In this document: piece after piece, positions 36,150 through 47,344 of the stretch | Position numbering within the stretch: the stretch's first letter is position 1 | Layout of the letters: each line of letters opens with the position of its first letter | Assembly (NCBI RefSeq): GCF_011397635.1 | Contig: NC_064755.1 | Location: forward strand, 38,732,059 to 38,796,058 | DNA from: Epinephelus fuscoguttatus | Taxonomy: Eukaryota; Chordata; Actinopteri; Perciformes; Serranidae | Direction of reading: 5' to 3' | DNA length: 64,000 bases | Position numbers and translations under genes: made by a program | The notes under the pieces: model-generated | Database searches by the model: none | What the model was told of the DNA's origin: nothing | What the model saw: the letters and a program-made list of their open reading frames with translations, nothing else

Positions 36150-36655
36150 TTACAGTGGCATGCAAAAGTTTGGGCACCTCTCGTCAAAATTTCTTTTACT
36201 GTAAATAATTATGTGAGTAGAAGATAAACTGATCTTCAAAAGGCATCAGGTTAAAGATGAAACATCAACACTTTAGGCTAGATTACTGTATTGATTTTTT
36301 TTTATTATTATTTTTTTTTTGTAATTTTAGATGCAAAAACCAGGGCACATTTGAGCTCCCACAGAACTTTTACCAGGGTCTCAGATGTTAATTAGCTTTT
36401 TAGGGCTCTGACTTGTTCACAGTCATCGTTAGGAAATGCCAGGTGATGCAAATTTCAAAGCTTTATAAATAGTCTGACTCCTGAAACCTTGTCCCCACAA
36501 TCAGCAGCCATGGGCTCCTCTAAACAGCTGCCTAGCACTCTGGAAACTAAAATACTTGATGCCCACAAAGCAGGACAAGACTATAAGAAGATAGCAAAGT
36601 GTTTTCAGGGAGCTGTTTCCTCACTTCGTAATGTGATTAAGTAATGGCAGTTAAT
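36150..36655 (+). mobile_element. Truncated Tc1/mariner-type transposon
   Basis: Left end TACAGTGGCATGCAAAAGTT (36153-36172) followed by TGGGCACC is a typical fish Tc1-like terminal repeat. The beginning of a transposase-like frame follows at 36510; the right end is absent, and the family A copy begins just after. Confidence 0.85.
36510..36644 (+). pseudogene. Tc1-like transposase N-terminal fragment
   Basis: 44 codons starting MGSSKQLPSTLETKILDAHK with AGQDYKKIAK next, resembling the N-terminal helix-turn-helix of Tc1 transposases. It ends at an in-frame TAA (36642). The catalytic DDE part is missing, so it cannot be functional. Confidence 0.8.
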
Positions 36656-36667
36656 GAGAGCTGTGGA

Positions 36668-37335
36668 GGTCATCAACGTTTGGTCATGGACTTTCCATAT
36701 CCAGATATGATGTGAAAGGTACCCTGGGTGTGTTGGTTGTTGACGTTCTGGGACGCTGTGTCAAGTTCTGCTGTTACATGCATTGTCTTCTTTCAAGATA
36801 CACTTCTGTTTTCACAGGAAATTTACTGTTTACATACAGTCTATTTCAAAATAAAAGCACTACATTGGTAAAACACAGTGAATTGTCATTTTTTTCCCCT
36901 TTAACAAATAACGCACGCGGTTGGGTATAGGAAAAAAGGACAGGGTTTGGGGGCGTCGGTGGCTGGGTTCAGGTGGCAGCAGCCTGGGTTCAAGTCCAGC
37001 CTGTGCCTGAACCCCCCCCCCCCAATACACACACCTGGCTATCCCATCCATCAAAGGCAAAATACCCAGAAACATAAAATAAATAAATAAAAAAGGACAG
37101 GGTTTGGCTTTATAATCTTACAGGATGCGAACACTGCTCTCCAGGGTGAAAATCGGTGTTTGTTGGACCCATTCACCACTCCTCCCACCGTCCCGCCATA
37201 TTTCCCCATGACGCTATATCGGTGACTGGCCGTGTATCATGGCAACGTTAAAGGATGGCTTTTTTGACAGTGTCTGATGCCACAAGTCACTGCCCAAGCG
37301 CCAGATTTCGACGACCTCGGAGTGAGACCGGATTG
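36668..37335 (+). repeat. Family A repeat copy carrying a SINE
   Basis: From CATCAACGTTTGGTCATGGA to ACGACCTCGGAGTGAGACCG (37308-37327). Interrupted at 36951-37088 by a SINE with a 19-bp target duplication. Confidence 0.85.
36951..37088 (+). mobile_element. tRNA-derived SINE with 19-bp target duplication
   Basis: Starts GGGCGTCGGTGGCTGGGTTC, contains a B-box-like GGTTCAAGTCC (36987-36997) and ends CAAAGGCAAAATACCC, then an (AAAT)n tail. The exact 19-mer AAAAAAGGACAGGGTTTGG flanks it (36932-36950 and 37089-37107). A run of ten C's is at 37013-37022. The A box is degraded. Confidence 0.9.
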
Positions 37336-37339
37336 CAAG

Positions 37340-39180
37340 ACTGTGAAAACTTTCTGAGAGAACTGTTTGTAGGTTTGCTAAAGAGACAAATTAAACCCCA
37401 GTTTGACTGCAAAAGACCTGCAGGAAGATATATCAGACTCTGGAGTGGTGGTGCACTGTTCTTCTCTGCACAAATGTGTGTTAAAACATTTTCAAAAGAC
37501 AGAAACAAAAGCCTGATTATTAATTTATCACCTGGATTTCTAAAATATCAATTTTCATATTCATCATCATGACTTCATTTAAGGTGGAAATATTACACAA
37601 TAAATTCCGTTATTACGCTTTATGGAAACTGTGATGCATTACATCCATAAATTAAAGACATCCAGTGAGTAGGCTGAGCTAAACTAAGCTGTTTCCTTTC
37701 ATAAACCCTCAAACTTCAGACAGATATAAAAAATGAAAAATAAACCTGCCATAATGTGAGTTTGTCCTGATCCAGCAGAGCGTCACTGATGTTTTGAATC
37801 TCTCTGAGACTCTGTGAAGTGTGTAAAAATAAAATAAAGAGTCCATAAACTTAAATTGTTGATTTAAAGGATAAAAGCTGGAGGTGAATGTGTTGGTGAT
37901 GACATCATGGTTCACTGTGACCTTTAACTTAAAGTGATCATGTTTGTGTTTGATCAGAGGAGCTCTCTCCTCCTTTCTGTTCAACTGATTGATTATTGAT
38001 CAGAGGACACATGATGTTTCCATTAGAGATGAACTTCATTTGTTTACCAGTCAATCTCACAACGCCTCTGACATTTGACGTGACCTTTTTCACACGTTCG
38101 TGTCCAAATGACTCCCATGATGCATCAGACACACAGAGAGTTTAATGTGTTTATTGTGGGTCGATATGTGTATCTCATCCGCAAGACTCATACTTTTAAG
38201 GGTCCAGTGTGTAAGACTCAGTGATGTGTAGCGGTGAGGATTGCAGATTTCAACCAGCTGAAACTTCTCCTGGTTAGAATTCCTTCAGTGCTTATTGGTC
38301 AGGAGGTTTTTCTAGCTCCTCGGGTTTGCAAGCTTAATCCAGGGATTGTTTCATCTAGTCCTAAAACAGAACTAGGATCTGAATTATCTACAGAGGTCTC
38401 TTCCTCTCTGAAACAAGCAGACAAGGTGAATTAAAGTGGTAAAAACATTGAATAAAGCTGTTTTACATTAACAAAAGTGCTGTTATTCTGGTTGCAGAGG
38501 GGCTGCTAAGTATGGTGGCCGACGTGAAAATGTGATATCTGGAGTCAGTGAGATGCCTCACTGGTTTTCATACATCCCAGAGACTCTGGGAATTTCATGT
38601 TTATCTCATGCACCAAAACTCCAAAGTAAATTCCTCACAGGTAAAAACGCACTTGTCTGATTCTGATTCTGACAGAAAAGAGACATAAAATCAGTGTTAA
38701 ACCTGAAGTCTGTGTGTTTTTATTCTGTCTCCTGTCAGACAGAAACTCAGAGGTGGAGTCAGTCAGCTGACTGAGTCTGTGACTGTACAGCGTTGGGAAC
38801 AAACAGAGAGCTGTTCTCCAGCTGGTACAGAGTCAGAGCCTCAGAAATGTATAAAAACTGATAAATAAATGCATCAGCCTGCTTTGTTAAAACAACAGCA
38901 GCACGGCCTCAGAGAAATGTCTTTGTTTCCATCACAACAGCTCGTTTATCTGCGTATGTTGTGTATGAAAGAGACGCTGATGTTCACAGACTGACGATTG
39001 TTTCATAAATGGACTCCAGTGTGAAGAGAAGGCTGTTACTGTGTTATGACTCATGTGTTATTAATGCACTGAAATATACAAAACATGATGTGTATTTATC
39101 AGGATATGTTTTCTATATTTCAGTCCATTTAGTGCAAATCCCCTTTATTTAGCCAGTTAAAATATGGAGGACAGAGGCTG
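37340..39180. other. Intergenic; family C fragment, otherwise no feature
   Basis: 38194-38310 is another family C end (TTTTAAGGGTCCAGTGTGTA). The rest is AT-rich without a protein-like frame or RNA gene. Confidence 0.6.
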
Positions 39181-39750
39181 AAAAAATGATAAATAAATAA
39201 ATAAAAATACATAAATAAATAAATAAATGCTTCCATAAATAAATTGATATACCATGAAATGTACTAAAAAGAATGTTAAAAATAGTTGTAGACATTATTT
39301 AAAAAGATAAACAAAATTGATATTTCTGTCTTAATTTGCTTATTTTTATTTATCTTTTACTATTTTCCTATTTAATTTCGCCATTTTTATTTATTTATTT
39401 ATATATTTAACACCCCCCTCTATTTATTTTTGCATTTATTTTCTATTTTATTTTAAAAATGTATTTATTCATCTTTAAAATTATGTTTTATCATATTTTT
39501 GATTTAATTTCAATGTATTACTTCTGGTATTAAAAGTCTTGTTCTAAAAATAAATTTAAAATGAACTGTAGACATTAATTAAAAGAAGTTACAAAGACTG
39601 ATATTTTGTTTTCTTTTTTGATTCTTTTTTTTCAATTCCCCTAGTTATGTACTTTCATATTTAATTTCCCCTTTTATTTATTTATTTTTATTATTTTTCT
39701 TTTATCTATTTGTTAATTTTTTGCATTTATTTTCTATTTTATTCTTAAAA
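39181..39750. repeat. AT-rich low-complexity block with diverged internal duplication
   Basis: (AAAT)n runs at 39188-39245. The segments about 39250-39470 and 39540-39745 repeat in order: TGTAGACATTA, GATATTT, ATATTTAATTTC/CCTATTTAATTTC, TTTTATTTATTTATTT, and TTTTTTGCATTTATTTTCTA. This indicates an old tandem duplication of about 290 bp. Confidence 0.7.
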
Positions 39751-39763
39751 TATGACAAGACGC

Positions 39764-39845
39764 AGAAGAAGAAGAAGAAGAAGAAAAGAAGAAGAAGAAG
39801 AAGAAGAAGAAGAAGAAGAAGCAGGAAAAGAAGCAGAAGAAGAAG
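39764..39845. repeat. (GAA)n microsatellite
   Basis: Purine-only AAG repeats with few interruptions, about 80 bp. Confidence 0.95.
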
Positions 39846-40683
39846 GCCGCACCTGAGCAGTTTGGATCTGAATGGCGGGAGGGACACACTGGACTGAAAG
39901 ACACTAATGACAGGTGAACACTGCTGCTACACACATCAAGGAGGACCATCATCATGCGACCAGACACCTCCGGCCTCAGGTGAGTGTTTGTGACGTCATA
40001 ACCAAACCAGAAACTCACCTTCTGTTACTGATGGAAAACAAATCTGAAGAACTGAGTCTCCTTATCGCACCGTGGAGATGTCAATGGTCCAATGGCGACA
40101 CTTGGTGGTCAAATGTGGTACTACAGCTTCATGGATTATCAGCAATAAAACCTCTACTCTAACACTTAGTGGTCTCTAACTGATGTTGATCTGATATGCT
40201 GCTCTGTTTTATAAATGAAGTAATATAAAATCATTTGTAACAATATTTAGAATATTTCTCAGTAACCGTTCAGAGGTCAGTATAATAAATACATTTACAC
40301 ATTATTTTGGTATCAGCGTAACAAAACCTCTGACACACACATGGTGACTGCTGGTCGTCCTTTTTGTATTCTGTATTTTGAGTCCTTGAGTGTTGAGTGA
40401 GAATTTGCAGCCTTATATGTTCAGCAAAAACCAAAACAAATTCCTTGTAAGTGAAAACCTACTTGGAAATAAATCCTTTAATGATTCTGATTCTAACTCG
40501 GAAAGAAAAGACAAAGTCGAACAAAAGAAATGTAAAAAGATAATCAATGACCAGATCAAATATAAAGCGAACTATATAAATTTAGACCAAACAGACCAGG
40601 GTGTTTCACTAGCCAGCAAACACATTCACAACGGAGCAGCATCAGCCGTTAGTGAGTTGTGAGCTGTGAGCTGTAATTCAACT

Positions 40684-41431
40684 AATCAGCTGTGTGTGTC
40701 TGACTGTGGATGGTGGAGCTTTCTGAAGTTATAATGAACATTTTTTCTGATATTTTACAGATTATACAATTGCCTGTTAGAAAATCAGCTAGCTAACCTT
40801 TTAGCCACTTAATAGTAGCGGAGCAAGCAGCCACCGGTCGCCGGTCTTCACATCGGATCCCTGTGGGACTCCTCTCAGTCCAGACCGTCTCAGGAAGGTT
40901 TATGGATTGATGGTGTTTGACAGGCAGTAAGTTAACAGTCTGAACTCAGATCAGCTTTCTCTGACAGAGATGAAAGTTTAGTTTGAATCACCAACTCTGT
41001 GAAAGGGCACGAGTTTAAACCTCCAGACTAACATGTTGCAGATGAAAAAAGAATTCAGGGTTGGAGATCAATAATCAGCTGTGTGTGTCTGACTGTGGAT
41101 GGTGGAGCTGCTGAATGGATTTGTAGAGTTTGTTAGTTGCAGCGGTGCCTGTTAGCAGCTAGCTCCACCTTTTAGCCACTTAATAGTAGCGGAGCAAGCA
41201 GCCACCGGTCGCCGGTCTTCACATCAGATCCCTGTGGGACTCCTCTCAGTCCAGACCGTCTCAGGAAGGTTTATGGATTGATGGTGTTTGACAGGCAGTA
41301 AGTTAACAGTCTGAACTCAGATCAGCTTTCTCTGACAGAGATGAAAGTTTAGTTTGAATCACCAACTCTGTGAAAGGGCACGAGTTTAAACCTCCAGACT
41401 AACATGTTGCAGATGAAAAAAGAATTCAGGC
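40684..41431. repeat. Recent tandem duplication of a ~375-bp unit
   Basis: Copy 1 40684-41062 and copy 2 41073-41431. Both start AATCAGCTGTGTGTGTCTGA and share about 260 bases (from TTTTAGCCACTTAATAGTAG, 40799 and 41170) with one visible difference (CACATCGGATCC versus CACATCAGATCC). Spacing differs early in the unit (389 then 371), showing small indels. No coding frame. Confidence 0.93.
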
Positions 41432-42049
41432 TTCAGTTAAGTTATTTTTCTGCTTCTTAACGGTGAGATCAATAAGTCATAGTTTACAGTGAACCTGGGG
41501 ACAAATAGTTGTCAGATTAGATTGTTAGATTAGATATCTGTGGTGTCAAAGTTTCTGAAAGCCTAAATAGAGAAATGTTGAAAATTTCAAATGACGATCA
41601 GCAAGTGTGTGCTCGTAAATCAACATTTAAACGTGTCAAACTCTGCCAGAGAAATGACAGTTCAGAAATTATTTGTGTTTGTAGAAAAATTTGTCTTAAC
41701 GAAATTTTATACAACCTGTCACCTTGATTCTAGTTTCTGATAATAAAGTAGCCTTACTAGATTAGTTTAAAGATAAACCAAAACACATAGAAAACATAAT
41801 AACTAAAGTAATGACTAGAATGTTTTGAGTTTTCGACTCAGTTTGTCGACTCAAACTAGACTAAAACTATGAAGGATAAAAATGACTAAAATGTGACTAA
41901 AACTAAAAAGCATTTTTATTATTGTTAGTTACAGTCTAAAGAAAATCCATCAAATAAAAATATGACACAAAAAGCATCTTGGTTGTGATGAAGCCATGTC
42001 ACACAGTTTGTGTCTGCGACGCTTCATTAGAAGTGAAAATGACAGAAAA

Positions 42050-42470
42050 CAGGTCAAACAGGTGAAGCCAGTCCGTGCTGTTTCCTTGGAGTCGTGAGGC
42101 TGATCTGAGTCCAGCACCTCGCTCCAGGTTTTAAGGATCCAGCTCCTCGACAGCAAGCCGAGGTGTTGACAGCACTGATCCGGGCCGACCTGCGGGCCGA
42201 CCTCCGGCCTGCAGGAGGCGGCGCTCCCAGCAGAGACGACAGCTGAAGCTTCAGAGGAATGCTGCAGTCTGATCCACTCTGAGGTCTGCAGTCTGAGCCG
42301 CCGCTGTTCCCAGCATGCATCTGAGTGACTCAGGTGGAGCGTGAGGCCGAGCCGTCTGCTGTGGGGACGCTCGGCCTGCAGGGGGCCCTCTTCCTCCGGG
42401 CTGCTGCAGCTCAGACCCCCGAGACTCCAAACAAATGTCCACAGACAAAGACTTGGAGGAAGGAAGACGA
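42050..42470. promoter_or_regulatory. GC-rich island, possible regulatory element
   Basis: Unusually GC-rich (for example CGGGCCGACCTGCGGGCCGA at 42180) in an AT-rich gene desert, and not similar to the repeat families in the window. Frames on both strands are short and conflicting, so coding is unlikely. Regulatory function is inference. Confidence 0.25.
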
Positions 42471-42807
42471 ATCAAAGACTCCTTCATTCACTCCATGTTT
42501 ATACTGTAGAGTTTATAAAAATATATTTATCTTTATTTATTTAGCACATGATTTTATCCGAAGTGACGTCTACTGAAATCCACTGTAGCTCAGACAACTT
42601 CAAGTTAATTCAACCCAAAATTTCTGAACTTATTCAACACATAACATGAACTTTCTTCTTACAATGATAAGTGAATGTAATGTACACTGAACTCATCACA
42701 CTATGTTTCTAAAAACAGAACGAACACATGGAAACTTGCATTCTGATTTTCATACATGTTAATATAATTCATCGTTCTTTCTTTTCTTAATGATTAAAAC
42801 CACATTA

Positions 42808-44125
42808 AAGCCATTGACTGTAAAAATAATGGACGTGCTCATCGACTTTACATTGTGATGATGTCACAGATTTTTAGGAAAGTTTTTATAAATATAAAAC
42901 CTCCAAGGATCAAAAATCCAGAACTGAAAGATTCACAATTGACCTTGTTTGCAGTTCAAGGTGTTCTGTCAACAGTTTTACAAATGTGTCTTTTACAGTG
43001 GTGGTCTATGGGGAGTGGGCACTGGAACAAACTGGGCATTTCAGCCATCACCATCTTGGTTTTTTGGAGCCAGAAGTGACCATATTTGGGCGGGAGGTTG
43101 GAGCTGTGGAGGAGTTAGAGGTGGATCTGACACATAGACTGTAGCAATGCCTCAAAGACAGCCTGTCACTTAAGTGGCCCTGCCCTTAAATTTACGTGAC
43201 GTTAAGGCTTAACAAAATGTAAACAGGTAAGATATTTAAAAATTCACCTTCCACCTATTATTGTCACGAGTATTGAAATTAGCTATAGAGACCAAAACTG
43301 TTTTTTGTACCAGGCTGTAAACGTGTTTTTATTTCCTGTAAAGTTGGACATTTTAACATGGGGGTCTATGGGGATTGACTCACTCTTGGAGCCAGCCTCT
43401 AGTGGCCATTAGAGGAACTGCAGTTTTTGGCACTTCATTAGCCCCTTTTGCACTGCCAAATTTTCCGCAAATATTGGGCCGTTTTACCGGCCAGCTGTGA
43501 GCGTTTATACACACAGAATCGGAAAGGCGAGTTGTTCCGAGGTTGTTTCCTAGTTTAAACAGACCGAGGCGCCCTTCCACAATAGGAGGGGCTGTTGAAG
43601 ACTTGTGGAGGAGCTGTTGATGACGCCGCACGTGCAAGCCGCTGGAGGTGGATAAACAGGAAACAGCTGATAGCGGAATTAGCGAGCAGCTAGTAGCAAG
43701 AGGGAAACACAAACCTGACAGATACTGTAAAGATGAGCAACTGGGGAGACAAGGAATTGCGCGCCCTCCTTGTCCTCACAAATGAAGAGTCCATTAACGG
43801 TCAGATGACGGGAACGGTGAAGAATGGGCCGATTTACAAGAGAATCGGCGTCTGACTAATGCTGCCTGACCAGCCGCGGCTTCCCTCCCACGTCACTGTT
43901 TACATCACACGCTGAGCTACACGTTTTTTTACTTGCTCACGCCCCCCATTGCCCCGAAAAAGGCACATTCTGTATAAACAAAGGTAGGTAGGTGGCATTT
44001 TGCTGCACTCCTGATTTTGTTTTTATACTGCCGATGCTGAATAAAGACTGGTTGGGCTTTCCAGCAAATTTGCACAATTCCTATTTAAAAAGGGCTTCAT
44101 TTTTTCTGTCTCTGAGGTTGCTGCT
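42808..44125. repeat. Family E repeat, split by a Harbinger-like element
   Basis: From ATTGACTGTAAAAATAATGG (42813) through GGAGCCAGAAGTGACCATAT (43068) to GAACTGCAGTTTTTGGCACT (43415), then, after the insertion, CATTTTTTCTGTCTCTGAGG. I recall this as a common fish repeat. Confidence 0.6.
43440..44096 (+). mobile_element. Non-autonomous element with SANT/Myb-like scrap
   Basis: 657 bp, ends AGCCCCTTTT and, reversed, AGCCCTTTTT; flanked by TCATT on both sides (43435-43439 and 44097-44101), interrupting family E. A 41-codon frame at 43733-43858 begins MSNWGDKELRALLVLTNEES, similar to the Myb/SANT-like DNA-binding protein of PIF/Harbinger transposons, and is cut short by TGA. Confidence 0.7.
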
Positions 44126-46418
44126 TGGTTGAAGCTCAGTATCAAATTTACTTCAGTTCACCTAAATTTGTTATTGTCAACAGGAGAAGCTGTCCGTGTT
44201 GTGATGACACTGATTCAACAGTTTATCTTAAATTATTGTGAGGAACTGACCTCTAAATCTGTGAAAGTCTGATTGTGACAGTTTCCAGTGAAACTAAACA
44301 GTTCAGGTGTTGGTTGAGTTTAATATCTTGAATTTGAGATGAGTTTTAGACGACTTTGAACTCATTATTGAAGTTTAGGTCAGTAAAGTCTCAGTTTTAA
44401 GAGAGCAGCAAACTCACATTATGATGCTGAAGTGACAGGTGACACATTCAGATGAGTTTTGATGTCCGTTTGAGTAGAAACTGCACTTTAACTGCCACTG
44501 CCACTTCTCCATCTAAGCTACTGTCTACTGTGACACCAGAGACAGGATAGCTCATTTTTTGGATGCAGATTGGCCGATGGACACTTGATGTTGCTGGCTA
44601 TGTTTCATTTAATTATTAGATTGATCACACAGGAAGTGAGATTATGTTGTTCACCTGAATTGATGCGTTTTGATGTCAGTAGGAAGCAGTAAATCCTGTT
44701 AATCTGCAGAAGAAGAAGCTGCCAGATATGTATTGATCTCATTTACCTGATGTGATCAGTGTCAACAGTGATGCACCTGACAGCTTTAAAGGACAAGTTC
44801 AGTGTGACGATGTCAGCACTGTAGACAGTGGTAAATGGAGGTCTGCGCAAACAGCCGCCTGTTTAAACGGAGGTCTGTTGGTAGTTTTGGATGTCAGGTG
44901 TTTGTGGTTGTTTACTTGTCATTACAAAAGGTTAGCGGTGGCTAGGCTAACAGGATGTCACCTAGTAAAACACATGGAGCAGCTTCCTGCTGTGTGATAT
45001 TCAACAGTAAGGGTCACTGGAGGAATGACTGCAAGCAAATGGCACCATCTGTCACACAGCTTCAGCCAAATCTCCAGCGGCCTGCAGGAGGAGACGCAGC
45101 ACCACCTTTATTCACACCTTCAGCCTGACATGCTGCACGCTCTGCCCTCATCATGGCTTCACATTCACATCACATCTTATATTTTATACTCTCATTAATT
45201 TGATTTCATTATCTGACTAGAGTACAGTGCAGTAATTTAAGTTTCTTTTAAGTTTAGCTGCAACAACTAGTTAATTAGGTAAAGGAAAATTAATCTGCAA
45301 CTGCAACATGTGATGATCCAGTCACTCAGAGAGAATTCACTGCTTTTGTTGGTCTTAAATTACAATAAAGTGAATATTTTGGTGTGTTGTTGGAACAAAA
45401 GACATTTGCAGATGTTACTTTGTGCTTTAGAATATATTAATAAGCATTTTTCACTGTTTCTGTGACATTTTATACCCCAATAATCAGCAGATGAATCATT
45501 ATCACAATTAAATTCATAGTAATTTGTCATTTATTACATATCACAATGAGTAGATGATAAGTTATTGTCATTATTATGGAGATGATAAACTATCATGTAT
45601 AACTAGGTATATAATGGTATTCTGCTCTGCTATACAAGATGTTTATTTACAATATAAAGTCATGAAACACACTCAGAGCTGACAGTAGGGGGCGCTCCAA
45701 GCAAAGTAAAGTGAGGCGAAGAGGCTGTGAATAAAACATGAGGTGTTGTATTTGCATGACCTCATTCTGTTTATTCTCTAGACTCTAGACAAGCTTCACA
45801 TTACAGAAAATGAAAGTAAATTGAATGCTTAGTCTGGATTTAGTTTGTTATATCTATCTATATATATATTAAAATACATTTAATTTGTAAAATATAGAAT
45901 TTATTATGATTTTCAAGAAGCTGATTGAAGAGATTTAAGATGGCAAATCGTCCTTATTACGATCTGATTTTTCACACATTTATTTAATTTAATTATTTAT
46001 TTAACAGGGACAATACAGAATAAATTTACTGCACCCTAAACGTTTATTTAAATCTGTAGTCTGAGGGCGGAGGTCACCAGTGATGAACAGGTCGACACAG
46101 CAACAGATAATTTAAACACTTTGAGAACAAACAGGCTTTTAAATTAATATTACACTGAGGGAAGAAAAAGATAAAAGTAACTAACAACAAATTAATCAAA
46201 TACCTGATTAGTTTTTCATCTTGTAATATATTTTATAAATAATGGCATGAGAAGTTTTTATTTATGTTCACTGCTGACATGTTGACATGTGACAGCAGGA
46301 AAATCACAGGTGTGAATAATGACCTGAACATTGACTGGGTTTACTGGGACACTTGAACAGAATGGAGCCACCATTATTAATATCAATGTCTCATTATCAG
46401 TGTTAATGTGTAAAAACA
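44126..46418. other. Intergenic, no gene seen
   Basis: AT-rich. A LINE-tail-like word TTATTTAACAGGGACAAT is at 45996. No protein-like frame or RNA gene. Confidence 0.6.
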
Positions 46419-46426
46419 CTAATAAG

Positions 46427-47336
46427 TAGGGGTGTACGATAATATCGGCACCAGTATCAGCCGATATTTGCATTAAAATGAAATGTCGGAATCTGAATCG
46501 TCTTCTGTCTTTTTTAAGAAAAAGAGAGAGGCGACTGGTTGCTTTGTGTAATCAAACGTAGATGAAAACCTCGTGTCGGGAACTCATGGAGAAGAGGAAA
46601 CAACCGGATACACAGAGAGGCGATCCAGGCACAAGTATTTAAAAGCCTTTATTGTAGTGGTTAAATCATTAAAAAATGTTTCGACCACTGCAGATCTTCA
46701 CCAGGGCTTTAAAAACAAGTTTTTACATCTATTTTACAAATTTCTGAAACTACAGATAATTTAAAAAAAACAACACACGCTTAAAACATTAGGCTGTGAA
46801 GTATTATTTTTCTTAGGGCTTTTCAAATTTAAAAGGAAACGTTCTTTATAGATGCAGATAAATCAGACAATGAAATAACAGTACTACACATTACAAACAC
46901 AGATAGGCTGCATAGTCTTAAACCAGGGTGTCACATAAGTAGGCCTACATAGATGAAAATACTTGTAAAAATGAAAATAAACTGGATGAACAAGATGGCA
47001 GCCATCTCTGCCAAGTCAGTCTGCAGCCGATCCCGACTCAAAAGTGGATAAAACCTGATCACATTTTATGGTTGAAACTTGTTTATTTATGATTAATAAT
47101 GTCTGACCAATGTTAGCAACAATAACAAGCCAAGACGCTGTTAATTAGAAGTACTCATTTGAGGACGTTGGGACTTTATTATTGATGCCAATGTTGTGTT
47201 TTTTATATTTATGGGGTCCTACTCATCCCAAATATCTGGGAGAACTTAAAAATGCTTACCAAATAAAAGTTCGGGTCTTGGAAGGTTAAATCGGCATATG
47301 GGATACTGGCCAAAAATCCAATATCATGCATCTCTA
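46427..47336. mobile_element. hAT-type element containing a family F copy
   Basis: Ends TAGGGGTGTACGATAATATC and, reversed, TAGAGATGCATGATATTGGA; flanks CTAATAAG (46419-46426) and CTAATTAG (47337-47344), 7 of 8 matching. Contains 'CCGATATTTGCATTAAAATG' near the left end and a family F segment at 46990-47290 that is the reverse complement of 60720-61040. Confidence 0.82.
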
Positions 47337-47344
47337 CTAATTAG

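Noticed and set aside
37255..37572. 105-codon plus-strand frame
   Set aside because: Begins in a family A repeat and runs into unique AT-rich DNA; no domain.
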